From an uncultured Alphaproteobacteria bacterium (lineage in GTDB: Bacteria; Pseudomonadota; Alphaproteobacteria; Rs-D84): a stretch of 19,649 nt of DNA. The stretch spans positions 1 through 19,649 of the forward strand of contig CALXNF010000014.1 in assembly GCA_944389685.1 (NCBI GenBank), given 5' to 3'. This document shows, piece after piece, positions 1 to 7,913 of this stretch; position 1 is the stretch's first letter; every line of letters starts with the position of its first letter. The position numbers were made by a program, and so were the translations under genes. The notes under the pieces were generated by a model, which saw only the letters and a list, made by a program, of their open reading frames with translations, had not been told where the DNA came from and made no database searches.

Positions 1-262
1 TCGCAAAACCTGCAACATGTTCCGCCTCTTTATTAAAAAAATTAATAGGTATCAATAGTGGAAATTGAGCGTTCTGAACCCCTTGAGCTTTGATACGTTT
101 ATCAAGTTCATCTCGCATTAATTCCCAAATCGCCCAACCATATGGTTTTATGGTCATACAACCGCGAACCGGTGCACTTTCTGCCAAATCTGCCGCCGTA
201 ATCAAGTTCTGATACCATTCACTAAAATTTTCCGCACGTGTCGGAGTAATTGCTGTTTTCAT
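1..262 (-). CDS. proS: Prolyl-tRNA synthetase, archaeal/eukaryotic type (N-terminal part; runs off window start)
   Basis: ProRS attaches proline to tRNA-Pro in the cytoplasm. Only the first 87 codons are in the window. The translation opens MKTAITPTRAENFSEWYQ and continues with PVRGCMTIKPYGWAIWE, then QFPLLIPINFFNKEAEHVAGF. This matches the class II core of the archaeal/eukaryotic-type ProRS (PVRG, PYG-AIWE, FP-LIP, KEAEHV-GF). The bacterial-type enzyme instead begins with a motif like SQ-L-PTLKE. The ATG at 262 is preceded by AGAG and lies 12 bases after the olsA stop, so the gene is probably the last or a later cistron of the olsB-olsA operon. The rest of the gene and any C-terminal domain are outside the window. 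Confidence 0.88.
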   Translation of the reverse strand, partial: MKTAITPTRAENFSEWYQNLITAADLAESAPVRGCMTIKPYGWAIWELMRDELDKRIKAQGVQNAQFPLLIPINFFNKEAEHVAGFA

Positions 263-274
263 AATAAATCTCTT

Positions 275-1105
275 TTATTTTGTCGCTTCTTTATCTTTTA
301 ATTCCATATATTTATCGGAAACTATTTTCTGCAGCGTTTCCGCAATCTGCTTTCTGTCCTTACCCGCCAAGGGCGGAGGCGGCAAAACTGTAATCTCAAC
401 CATAAAACCGCCCAACATCATTACATGAAAAACTTGCCCGAAAGCACTTCGCTCACGCGAACACAACGGCCCCACATCTTGCTTTGCATTCGCAAAATAA
501 CCAAAATGTTCTGCCAAATCTTCATCGTTAATGACCCCGCCATCACGATAACGATAATTCATTACCATAGGCTGAACAACCACATCAGAATTTTCAACAA
601 AATTAAATAACGTGCTTTTAAAAGGTTTTACATAAGAACCATTCGTTGTTGTTCCTTCCGGAAATAAAAACATCGGGTATTTCACGTTTGAAACAGTTTG
701 CTGAACTAATTTTAATGCTTCTATTGCATGCGAAGGTCTGCGGTCAACGAATATGACGCCAAACTTACGCGCCACCCAGCCAACCAACGGCCAAGATTCC
801 ATTTCTTTTTTTGCAATAAAGCTGCCTCCAAACGCAACAGGGAAAGTCGCTATTTCAAAAATTGAAATATGATTTGCTATTATCAGTAATGGTCTATGAT
901 TAGATATTTTTCCATGCACGCGAATTTTAATACCAGACAAAATCAGAAGGATTCGCATAAATACGCCCATATACCAAACAGATGCCTTACCGCGTGGTAA
1001 TAACAATATTATCGGTAACTGAATTAAAACCATTAACCAAAATGTCGCAAATTTTATGACAGCCCCTGTCGTATTAAAAATATTCTGCTTTCTGACGCAC
1101 CCCAT
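275..1105 (-). CDS. olsA: 1-acyl-glycerol-3-phosphate acyltransferase family (PlsC/OlsA-like)
   Basis: This is a membrane-associated acyltransferase of the LPLAT/PlsC family, 276 residues. There is a hydrophobic N-terminal segment at about residues 17-37. The catalytic block is NHISIFE at 78-84 and the acceptor block FPEGTTTNG at 148-156. The family normally has H-X4-D; here the acidic residue is Glu (H79...E84), which is unusual but keeps the charge. It starts in a TAATG overlap with olsB, indicating translational coupling. Next to an OlsB-type N-acyltransferase, the likely job is the second step of ornithine-lipid synthesis: O-acylation of lyso-ornithine lipid using acyl-ACP. A general lysophosphatidic-acid acyltransferase (plsC) role is the main alternative, and the two may overlap in vivo. 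The family is certain; the OlsA assignment rests on context. Confidence 0.82.
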   Translation of the reverse strand: MGCVRKQNIFNTTGAVIKFATFWLMVLIQLPIILLLPRGKASVWYMGVFMRILLILSGIKIRVHGKISNHRPLLIIANHISIFEIATFPVAFGGSFIAKKEMESWPLVGWVARKFGVIFVDRRPSHAIEALKLVQQTVSNVKYPMFLFPEGTTTNGSYVKPFKSTLFNFVENSDVVVQPMVMNYRYRDGGVINDEDLAEHFGYFANAKQDVGPLCSRERSAFGQVFHVMMLGGFMVEITVLPPPPLAGKDRKQIAETLQKIVSDKYMELKDKEATK

Positions 1106-2064
1106 TATTCTTGCCTTTCTTCACCGTCTTTTACATCATCAATATATTCTGCATCTGCAGCGTCTTCGCGAAGTAAAAAGTCAAAAAATGCACGAAGCAT
1201 TTTAAAAGACCCCGTTACTGGTAATAACATTATTTTCCCAACCGTTTTTAATGCCCCGTCTTTTTCACCAAAACTATCCAAAGCATTTTCACGACCTAAG
1301 AAATGTTTCTGATAAGCCGCATCAATATTTTTAGTCTGCATCATCACAAAGACATCATATGAATTAAATGGTTTATCGATAAACACCCCCTTTCCAAATG
1401 TTGCACCCAAACGAAGGTACCCCTTTATCAAAGGTGTCATTTGACGGCGCGCGGCCGCTTCATCTACAAATTCTCGAGGTAATATATTCATCCTTGATAA
1501 TTTCGGGTTAATACCTTCCGCAAAATTTTCAGACAATACTGTTGCACGCAATCTTAACGGCGATAAATGATTATAATATAGATAAGATATTGCCTGCGCA
1601 GACTCAACAGATTTCGTACCCACCCAAGACGCGACACCAAATAAAATCTCTATCTTACGGCGAACGACGTATTCCCCAAGTCCTGCCCATAACATTCGCA
1701 TCACCAACGCATTTTCACGGTATGCTTTATCAACGCAGGCGCGTGACATTTCTGCAATATTTCCATTATATTTTTTTATTTTTGAAAGGTTGAATTCCGT
1801 TTCTGTATAAAAACTTCCCATTTTTTCAGCAGCGTTACGATCAATGATACGGTAAGTTCCGACAATCTTACCATTATGAAACACAGCTAAATATTCAGCA
1901 TATCTATCAAAAGCGTCATACTCTTCGCGTAAATTTTTCTGTTCTTCTGTTGCGGACGCCCCCTCTTCTTCAACAAAAACTTCATAGCGTAATTGACGAA
2001 CCTGACGGCGTTCTTCCTTATTCCTTGTTAAACGAACTTCATAATCGCGGACTTTGATAGCCAT
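1105..2064 (-). CDS. olsB: L-ornithine N-alpha-acyltransferase-like protein (OlsB / GNAT fold)
   Basis: OlsB transfers a 3-hydroxyacyl chain from ACP to ornithine, the first step of the phosphorus-free membrane lipid ornithine lipid. The 319-residue product shows the family's N-terminal LRYEVFVEEEG (residues 25-35), a YRIID strand near 71-75 after a KIVGT core strand, and the conserved AEMSRACVDKAYR block at 104-116 that in relatives reads E-[IL]-GR-SCV---YR. The C-terminal third is charged and not recognised. The protein also resembles autoinducer synthases in fold, but no AHL regulator gene is nearby. The ATG at 2064 has AAGGAT about 9 bases upstream. A promoter candidate (TTGAAA, 17 bases, TATTCT) lies at 2098-2126. 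The olsB-olsA TAATG overlap is the strongest argument for the ornithine-lipid assignment. Confidence 0.85.
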   Translation of the reverse strand: MAIKVRDYEVRLTRNKEERRQVRQLRYEVFVEEEGASATEEQKNLREEYDAFDRYAEYLAVFHNGKIVGTYRIIDRNAAEKMGSFYTETEFNLSKIKKYNGNIAEMSRACVDKAYRENALVMRMLWAGLGEYVVRRKIEILFGVASWVGTKSVESAQAISYLYYNHLSPLRLRATVLSENFAEGINPKLSRMNILPREFVDEAAARRQMTPLIKGYLRLGATFGKGVFIDKPFNSYDVFVMMQTKNIDAAYQKHFLGRENALDSFGEKDGALKTVGKIMLLPVTGSFKMLRAFFDFLLREDAADAEYIDDVKDGEERQE

Positions 2065-2097
2065 AAATATATCCTTTATAAAATAAAATATATCTGA

Positions 2098-2126
2098 AGA
2101 ATATCAAAGTACTCCAGCATTTTCAA
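2098..2126 (-). promoter_or_regulatory. Candidate sigma70 promoter for olsB-olsA-proS
   Basis: Read on the minus strand, TTGAAA (2126-2121) and TATTCT (2103-2098) are separated by exactly 17 bases, with transcription expected about 30 bases before the olsB start. It lies in the 71-base gap between mltB and olsB, where no terminator hairpin is evident for the upstream genes, so read-through from mltB is also possible. Confidence 0.45.
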
Positions 2127-2135
2127 TTAATTTTA

Positions 2136-3221
2136 TTACTTTAATTCATCCGCCAAAGTAGCTATTGCAATTGCATACCAATTAGAACTGTTCCACTTTT
2201 TAATGCGATAAAAATTCGGGTACGTTAGATAAGCATATATTACGGGTTGCGGTACTACATCCGTATCAATAGCATTTGGGTCTGCACTTGCATTTAAAGC
2301 TGCTGCTGCAATAGCTGCCGCACGCTGTTCTTGAATTAATTTTATATCACCTACTAACCCCGCTGTCATATCTGTCACCGGTATCTGCGTACCATCTGGA
2401 TTCATTACACCAATTGCAGCCCATTCACTTAACGTCTTTTTCGTTTTCCCGTCCAATAAAGAAATATCAAAACTAGCGGGCAACATTACACGGCGAACAA
2501 TTTTTTCATTAGGGTTCCAACCCATTTTATGCAAATAATTACCTGCACTAAACATTGCATCCCCAACACTATGAATTATATCTATTTTCCCGTCACCGTT
2601 TCCATCCGCACCATATTGCCGCAATGTCGTCGGAATAAATTGAAAATGCCCCATTGTACCGGCCCAACTACCGCGAATGTCGTTTATATCCAAATCATTA
2701 TCATCTGCAATCTTCATCAAAGCAAATAACTGATTACCAAAAAAAGTTTCACGGCGCCCTTCATACATCAACGTTAAAAACGCATCTGTTAATTTATGTG
2801 CCGCTCTATATTCTCCATAATTTGATTCCAACCCCCAGAAAGCTAATATAACATGCGGCTGAACACCATATTTGTTTTCCACCCTCGCCAACATAGTAGG
2901 ATATGTCGCCCGCATTTTATGACCGTTTTCTATACGCCTGGAATTTACGGTTCTTGCCAAATATTCATCTAAGGTTAATTTAAATTCTGCCTGATTCCTG
3001 TCGCTTTTTACAATTGATGGTATGAACGAAGGGTACTTTAACGTGGCGTCTATCGTACCTTTTGATATATTCTGATTTATGGCACGCGTACGTACATCAT
3101 CTAATATTTTATACCATCTATCAACGTCAAAAACACCTGCACCTTCCGCATAAGCCCCCAAAGGTATAAAAAGCATTAACGCAAGCCCCATAAGGCGCGC
3201 GGTTAACCAACGTTTTCTCAT
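2136..3221 (-). CDS. mltB: Lytic murein transglycosylase, MltB family
   Basis: This periplasmic enzyme cleaves the MurNAc-GlcNAc bond of peptidoglycan with 1,6-anhydro product formation. The 361-residue protein has a Sec signal peptide (residues 1 to about 25, ending AYA) with no lipobox cysteine, so it is a soluble form rather than the MltB lipoprotein. The catalytic Glu is E132 in GLESNYG. The family's SWAGTMGHFQFIPTTL block spans 185-200 and is followed by DGNGDGKID (206-214), which fits the EF-hand-like calcium site known in Slt35/MltB. VGDAMFSAGNYLHKMGW (219-235) completes the domain. An Ala/Asp-rich insert lies near residues 305-325. The ATG at 3221 has a G-rich Shine-Dalgarno (GGGGG) and lies 12 bases after the outer-membrane gene stop, so the two are probably co-transcribed. 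Confidence 0.93.
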   Translation of the reverse strand: MRKRWLTARLMGLALMLFIPLGAYAEGAGVFDVDRWYKILDDVRTRAINQNISKGTIDATLKYPSFIPSIVKSDRNQAEFKLTLDEYLARTVNSRRIENGHKMRATYPTMLARVENKYGVQPHVILAFWGLESNYGEYRAAHKLTDAFLTLMYEGRRETFFGNQLFALMKIADDNDLDINDIRGSWAGTMGHFQFIPTTLRQYGADGNGDGKIDIIHSVGDAMFSAGNYLHKMGWNPNEKIVRRVMLPASFDISLLDGKTKKTLSEWAAIGVMNPDGTQIPVTDMTAGLVGDIKLIQEQRAAAIAAAALNASADPNAIDTDVVPQPVIYAYLTYPNFYRIKKWNSSNWYAIAIATLADELK

Positions 3222-3233
3222 CGTACGCCCCCA

Positions 3234-4736
3234 TTAAAATGAGTATTTCAAACCAATATGCAACCCAAAAGACTGCCACGTTGCATGGTCTAACTGATCG
3301 CTGATATATACCGTTTCTGCAGGAACTGTTTCCAAAATAGGTAAACCGTTATCATCCAAAATGTAATAACCGTTTTCATCAACAAGCCAACTTGTATATT
3401 CAGCTAAATATAACTCTCCACCGATATTACCTACATAGAATAAATCTGTGTCTACTTTTATTGCCAACTGCATACGATCAGAAATTCTATAGTTATATTC
3501 CATTTCAGCAGCATAAGAATAAGAACCGTTACTACCCTCGTCAATGAAACTTGGATTCTGTTGCCAATCTGTACGATTTGGCCAGGTTCCTTCTGATGAA
3601 TATTTTGGCATACCAACTTGGAAATAAAAGCGCAATTTATCCGCCAAAGTCATCTGCTTTTCAATTTCTAAACCAATATAAAAACCAGACCATGTAGTAT
3701 TATAAATGTGCGTTGTTCCTTCTACAATTACAGGTCCATCTCCACCTATGATTACACACTCACCAGAATCTCCCCCCCATGGTACGTAACCCATGTCAGG
3801 ATTATAATCACCAGTAACAAGACTTGTCCCCAAACCATAAATACCACCAGAATTTGTGGTTTGAACCAACTTTATATCTTCCGGAGACATACAAACCTGA
3901 TACCAGTCATCTGGTGCCTCCATATTTATAGGAACAGAATAATAATTACCTTCAACGTCACCAAAAACGTAATCACCATTACTTGTCATCAGCGGTAAGA
4001 AAATACCTGGATTCGGATAATAGTGATCAGACATCTCTAAATTATGGTTAAAGATTTCATACCCAAAAGTAGGTGATAATTTCCAACCACCAATATCCCA
4101 AACATGATGCGCACCAATTCCTAATTTTAAGTGATTTGTCCGTCCCGTTTGATCACCTACAGAAATCGTAAAGATCCCCTCATATTGCTTTGTCGCATCA
4201 TATGGTTCTAAGTCATAGTCCATAGACATTCCGCCATGTGACATGAAGCCCATGCTATATTCACCATATGCAAACATATCAAAATTACGAACGCTGAAAT
4301 TATGCCGAACCCCAACCCCAATTTCATTGAATACCATATCATCCCATTCAAGAACAGAATTTACACCTGTTTTGAATTCAAAATCCGCAAAACGACGGGT
4401 ATAAGTTGCATAAACGCTTGTCTTATCGTCACTTGGAACTGCAATGCCGTTGACCGTCATCGCACCTGCACTAGAATTTACAACAGGGCGCGGAACTTGA
4501 TAAGAGTACGATTGACTACCAACAATTTGCTTATTCCCAGATTGTCCCACATATCTTGTATAACCCTGACTGGCATACTGACCATATGCGGCCTGATTAG
4601 CATTCATAGAAGAATTATTTTGATAATAAGAAGGCACCCCTTCGCTCGATGCAAACGACGCCAAGGGAACCAAAAGCCCACATAAAAAAGCTAACCTTCC
4701 TGTATTCATACCTACATTGTTAACATATTTTAACAT
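3234..4736 (-). CDS. Outer-membrane beta-barrel protein, possibly omptin-like
   Basis: The 500-residue product has a signal peptide (best read from the internal Met10 at 4709: MNTGRLAFLCGLLVPLASFA) and a terminal ...GLHIGLKYSF, the typical barrel C-terminus with a final Phe for BAM recognition. Amphipathic strands separated by long loops run from about residue 107 to the end. Residues 32-90 are a Tyr/Gln/Asn/Ser/Gly-rich segment. SHGGMSMDYD (166-175) recalls the omptin block carrying the catalytic Asp pair, and the strand order towards the GLKY-F end also resembles OmpT. However, the Asp-x-His partner motif is not seen where expected, so protease activity is doubtful. Two loop cysteines (C282, C327) could form a disulfide. 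No clear Shine-Dalgarno precedes either start. If the only visible -10 (TATAAA at 4750-4745) is used, the start at 4709 fits better. The barrel is near certain; the omptin link is weak. Confidence 0.78.
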   Translation of the reverse strand: MLKYVNNVGMNTGRLAFLCGLLVPLASFASSEGVPSYYQNNSSMNANQAAYGQYASQGYTRYVGQSGNKQIVGSQSYSYQVPRPVVNSSAGAMTVNGIAVPSDDKTSVYATYTRRFADFEFKTGVNSVLEWDDMVFNEIGVGVRHNFSVRNFDMFAYGEYSMGFMSHGGMSMDYDLEPYDATKQYEGIFTISVGDQTGRTNHLKLGIGAHHVWDIGGWKLSPTFGYEIFNHNLEMSDHYYPNPGIFLPLMTSNGDYVFGDVEGNYYSVPINMEAPDDWYQVCMSPEDIKLVQTTNSGGIYGLGTSLVTGDYNPDMGYVPWGGDSGECVIIGGDGPVIVEGTTHIYNTTWSGFYIGLEIEKQMTLADKLRFYFQVGMPKYSSEGTWPNRTDWQQNPSFIDEGSNGSYSYAAEMEYNYRISDRMQLAIKVDTDLFYVGNIGGELYLAEYTSWLVDENGYYILDDNGLPILETVPAETVYISDQLDHATWQSFGLHIGLKYSF

Positions 4737-4812
4737 AAAAATCGTTTATATGAAAAGCACTTTTTTGAAAATATAATCAAAAACTAGATTTCTACACTTT
4801 TTTGTATAAAAT

Positions 4813-5877
4813 ATGCTTATGCTAATAGCTCATAACATATATATTCACGTTCCTTTTTGTATATCAAAGTGCAACTATTGCGCTTTCTTTTCTCGCGCTT
4901 GCACCAAACCAGATTGGCAACTTTATGAAAACAATATCATAAAAGAAATAGAATTTTGGTCACAAAAATTAGGAAAAATTAATATACCTACCATATTTTT
5001 TGGTGGTGGAACTCCTTCTTTGATGCCACCAGAAACTTTTAATAAAATAATATCAAAAATAAGCTCTGCTTTTTCCATAGATGACAAATGCGAAATAACT
5101 TTAGAAGCCAACCCCGGTACCATCAATTCTGAAAAACTTTCTGATTTTATAAATGCCGGTGTAAACAGATTATCCATAGGCGTACAATCTTTAGATGATG
5201 AAAAATTAAAATTTTTAGGCCGTCGTCACAATTCGCAAACAGCGTTGACTCTAATAAAAATTGCGCAAAAGAAAAATGTCCGGCTTTCCGCAGATTTTAT
5301 CTATGGGTTACCAAATGAAACCATTAAAGACGTTATAAAAACCTGTAAGGAGATAAATTCATTAGGTTTAACCCACTGTTCTATGTATGAACTGACAATA
5401 GAACCATTTACCCCTTTTGGAAAAATGAATTTACAAATGCCATCTAACGAAGAAATGGCCGACATGTATTCAACAATTTCAGAAACTTTAAAACTACCTC
5501 GCTATGAAGTCTCTAACTATGCAATGCTTGGTGAAGAATGCAGGCATAATTTAAATGTATGGGATGGACAACCTTATATTGGGCTTGGGCAAGCTGCCGC
5601 CGGCAGAATATTAATTGAAAATCAGTGGTATGAACAACTTGGAAACAACGAAAAATTTGAGAGGTTATCTGATATCGCACGTGCAGAAGAACGTATAATA
5701 ACTGGTCTGAGACAAGTTCGCGGGGTTTACCTTGACAGCGACATAAAAAAAATAATAAATATGCAATACATAAAATCTAATCCGGACTTATTGCAGGTCA
5801 ATTCTGACGGCAGACTTGTCACAACAGAAAAAGGAATGTTGATTCTGGACGATTTAATACTAAATTTAGTGAGGTAG
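4813..5877 (+). CDS. hemW: Radical SAM protein HemW (heme chaperone; CPO-III-like)
   Basis: HemW is a cytoplasmic radical SAM protein long annotated as oxygen-independent coproporphyrinogen oxidase but shown in other bacteria to bind and hand over heme. The 354-residue protein has the [4Fe-4S] motif C16-x3-C20-x2-C23 followed by AFFS, the SAM-binding GGGTPS (64-69), EANPGT (98-103), and the SIGVQSLDD and SADFIYGLPNET blocks. The C3-x3-C-x2-C spacing and the 350-residue length fit HemW rather than the longer HemN. The heme-binding signature HNxxYW reads HNLNVW (245-250), so Tyr is replaced by Val. No Shine-Dalgarno is visible. A TATAAA at 4805-4810 would start transcription at about 4817, so leaderless initiation at the second ATG (4819) is possible. 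The M13 gene follows after 5 bases. Confidence 0.9.
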   Translation: MLMLIAHNIYIHVPFCISKCNYCAFFSRACTKPDWQLYENNIIKEIEFWSQKLGKINIPTIFFGGGTPSLMPPETFNKIISKISSAFSIDDKCEITLEANPGTINSEKLSDFINAGVNRLSIGVQSLDDEKLKFLGRRHNSQTALTLIKIAQKKNVRLSADFIYGLPNETIKDVIKTCKEINSLGLTHCSMYELTIEPFTPFGKMNLQMPSNEEMADMYSTISETLKLPRYEVSNYAMLGEECRHNLNVWDGQPYIGLGQAAAGRILIENQWYEQLGNNEKFERLSDIARAEERIITGLRQVRGVYLDSDIKKIINMQYIKSNPDLLQVNSDGRLVTTEKGMLILDDLILNLVR

Positions 5878-5882
5878 TTTTA

Positions 5883-7877
5883 ATGCAACATAAATTTTTA
5901 AACATCATAGGAATAATTGCGGTTATAATCACAGTCATTGCAACGTATTTTATTACCAGACCAAAGGAGAAAATTATGACAACGGGAATCAAAACAGAAA
6001 ATATGGACACAACCATTCGTCCAGGAGATAATTTTTATGATTATGCAACTTTGGGCTGGCAAAAAGCGAACCCTATTCCAGACGATTACACACGATACGG
6101 CGCGTTTGAAACATTGCATGACACTAATTTAGAACGTGTGCGTAAAATTGCGGAAACAGATACCGGTAAAATCGGAACTTTATATTCCATTGCAATGAAC
6201 GAAGAAAAATTAAACGCCGAAAAAATAGCTCCTGTTAAACCATATTTAGAAGAAATCGACACAATAAAATCAAGGTCTGAATTACCTGCATATCTTGGTA
6301 AAATGCATAAATTTTCTTCGGCATTTTGGGGTGACGGTGTTGCACTGGATGAAAAAGACAGCGATTACTATTTATATAATATCGGACAAGGGGGGCTGGG
6401 CTTATCAAGGGATTATTATTTTGACAAAGATGAAAAATCTGTTGAGGTTCGTAAAAAATATCTTGAATTCATCACAAAACAAACAAAAAATTTTGGTCTA
6501 TCCGTAAATGCGGATAAATTATACGCGTTGGAAGAACGTATGGCTAAATCATTTTATCCAAAAGAAAAGCTGCGCGACCCAAATGCCAACTATCACAAGA
6601 TGACACTTGCAGAGGTAAAAGAAAAATTTTCGAATTTTGATTGGGATACCTATCTACAAACCCGCGGCGCAACAGCAGCAAAAAATATAAACATAAACCA
6701 ACCAGAAGCTATTGCAGAATCAATCGCGATTATAAACGACACTGACTTAGACCTAATTAAAGATTATCTAAAATATCGCATCATCAGTGCTGCGGACACT
6801 TTATTAGACGATGAAACCTATGACATTTCATTTGACTTCTATAACCGTACGATGGCAGGACAAAAAGAACCTAAACCTCGTTGGAAGCGCGCAGTTTCAT
6901 TACTAGATGGTTCTTTAGGTGAAGAAATAGGCAGACTGTACGTAGAAAAATATTTTTCGGCAGACGCCAAAGAACGTATGCAACAGTTAGTAAAGAACCT
7001 GCAACGCGCCCTGGGGATTCGTATAGAAAATCTAACGTGGATGTCAGACGAAACAAAAGCACAAGCGTTGGAAAAATTGGATACATTTAAGGCAAAAATC
7101 GGTTATCCAGATAAATGGCGCGATTATTCGGCTTTAAACATTAGTTCTGATTCGTCTTTATGGGAAAACGTTGTTAACGTATCTAAATTCGAAGACGCAT
7201 TTTGGCTAGAAAAAATAGGACAAAAAAAAGATCCAACTATTTGGTATATGAACGCACACGAAGTAAATGCATATTACGATCCATCTACAAACGAAATCTG
7301 TTTCCCTGCTGGCATACTACAGTATCCGTTCTTTGACATGAGTGCAGATGACGCGTTCAATTATGCGGCTATAGGAAGTGTAATCGGTCACGAAATGACG
7401 CATGGGTTTGACGATTCTGGTCGTCAATTTGACAAAGACGGGAACTTACGAGATTGGTGGACTGCCGCCGACGCCGAAGCTTTTACACAACGCGCAAACG
7501 TTATGAAAGAATATTTTAATAACATAGAAATCGCTTCTGGCATAAATGCTAACGGTGAATTTACTTTGGGTGAAAACTTAGCTGACTATGGCGGTGTAAC
7601 TGTTTCATATACTGCATATAAAAACTTTGCGACCCCAAGCAATACAATCAACGGCTTAACAGCAAACCAAAGATTCTTCATAGCTTACGCCGGTGTTTGG
7701 GCGCAAAACATTCGCGACGCCGAGGCTTTGCGTCTGACAAAAATGGATGAACATTCATTGGGTGAATGGCGAGTAAACGGGATATTACCTCATATCGACG
7801 CTTGGTATGAAGCGTTTAATGTAAATGCAAGCGACAAAATGTACATTGAACCAGAAAAACGTGTAAAAATATGGTAA
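5883..7877 (+). CDS. pepO: M13 family zinc metallopeptidase (PepO/neprilysin-like)
   Basis: M13 peptidases are zinc endopeptidases acting on peptides shorter than about 40 residues. The 664-residue product carries NAYYDPSTNEICFPAGILQ, the zinc site HEMTH (H503, E504, H507), the third ligand in ENLADYGG (E564, with D568), and the usual tryptophan end ...RVKIW. The N-terminus from 5883 encodes a basic start plus one hydrophobic stretch (residues 5-24), predicting a signal anchor with the enzyme in the periplasm. That start has no Shine-Dalgarno. An internal ATG at 5976 (residue 32) has a strong AAAGGAGA about 6 bases upstream and would give a 633-residue soluble protein, close to cytosolic PepO length. 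Either or both starts may be used. The gene is coupled to hemW by a 5-base gap and ends in an intrinsic terminator. Confidence 0.94.
   Translation: MQHKFLNIIGIIAVIITVIATYFITRPKEKIMTTGIKTENMDTTIRPGDNFYDYATLGWQKANPIPDDYTRYGAFETLHDTNLERVRKIAETDTGKIGTLYSIAMNEEKLNAEKIAPVKPYLEEIDTIKSRSELPAYLGKMHKFSSAFWGDGVALDEKDSDYYLYNIGQGGLGLSRDYYFDKDEKSVEVRKKYLEFITKQTKNFGLSVNADKLYALEERMAKSFYPKEKLRDPNANYHKMTLAEVKEKFSNFDWDTYLQTRGATAAKNININQPEAIAESIAIINDTDLDLIKDYLKYRIISAADTLLDDETYDISFDFYNRTMAGQKEPKPRWKRAVSLLDGSLGEEIGRLYVEKYFSADAKERMQQLVKNLQRALGIRIENLTWMSDETKAQALEKLDTFKAKIGYPDKWRDYSALNISSDSSLWENVVNVSKFEDAFWLEKIGQKKDPTIWYMNAHEVNAYYDPSTNEICFPAGILQYPFFDMSADDAFNYAAIGSVIGHEMTHGFDDSGRQFDKDGNLRDWWTAADAEAFTQRANVMKEYFNNIEIASGINANGEFTLGENLADYGGVTVSYTAYKNFATPSNTINGLTANQRFFIAYAGVWAQNIRDAEALRLTKMDEHSLGEWRVNGILPHIDAWYEAFNVNASDKMYIEPEKRVKIW
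5962..5978 (+). promoter_or_regulatory. Strong internal ribosome-binding site in the M13 peptidase gene
   Basis: CAAAGGAGA sits just upstream of an in-frame ATG (5976), while the upstream ATG at 5883 has none. Initiation here would delete the hydrophobic N-terminus. The match to the anti-Shine-Dalgarno is among the best in the window. Confidence 0.6.
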
Positions 7878-7881
7878 TAAG

Positions 7882-7905
7882 AAACCGGCATTTGCCGGTT
7901 TTTTA
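7882..7905 (+). terminator. Intrinsic terminator after the M13 peptidase gene
   Basis: AAACCGGC (7882-7889) pairs with GCCGGTTT (7894-7901) across a four-base loop, followed by a T run. It begins four bases after the stop codon and ends the hemW-pepO unit. The convergent small membrane gene ends just beyond it. Confidence 0.9.
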
Positions 7906-7913
7906 TTTACTTT

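Noticed and set aside
1105..2064. Acyl-homoserine-lactone synthase
   Set aside because: The fold is related, but the AEMSRACV---YR block, the length and the TAATG overlap with an acyltransferase fit OlsB, and no LuxR-type gene is nearby.
4302..4685. A 127-codon plus-strand frame opposite the barrel protein gene
   Set aside because: No ribosome-binding site, and its Cys/Arg/Ile-rich product is unlike a protein. The opposite strand encodes a convincing signal peptide and barrel.
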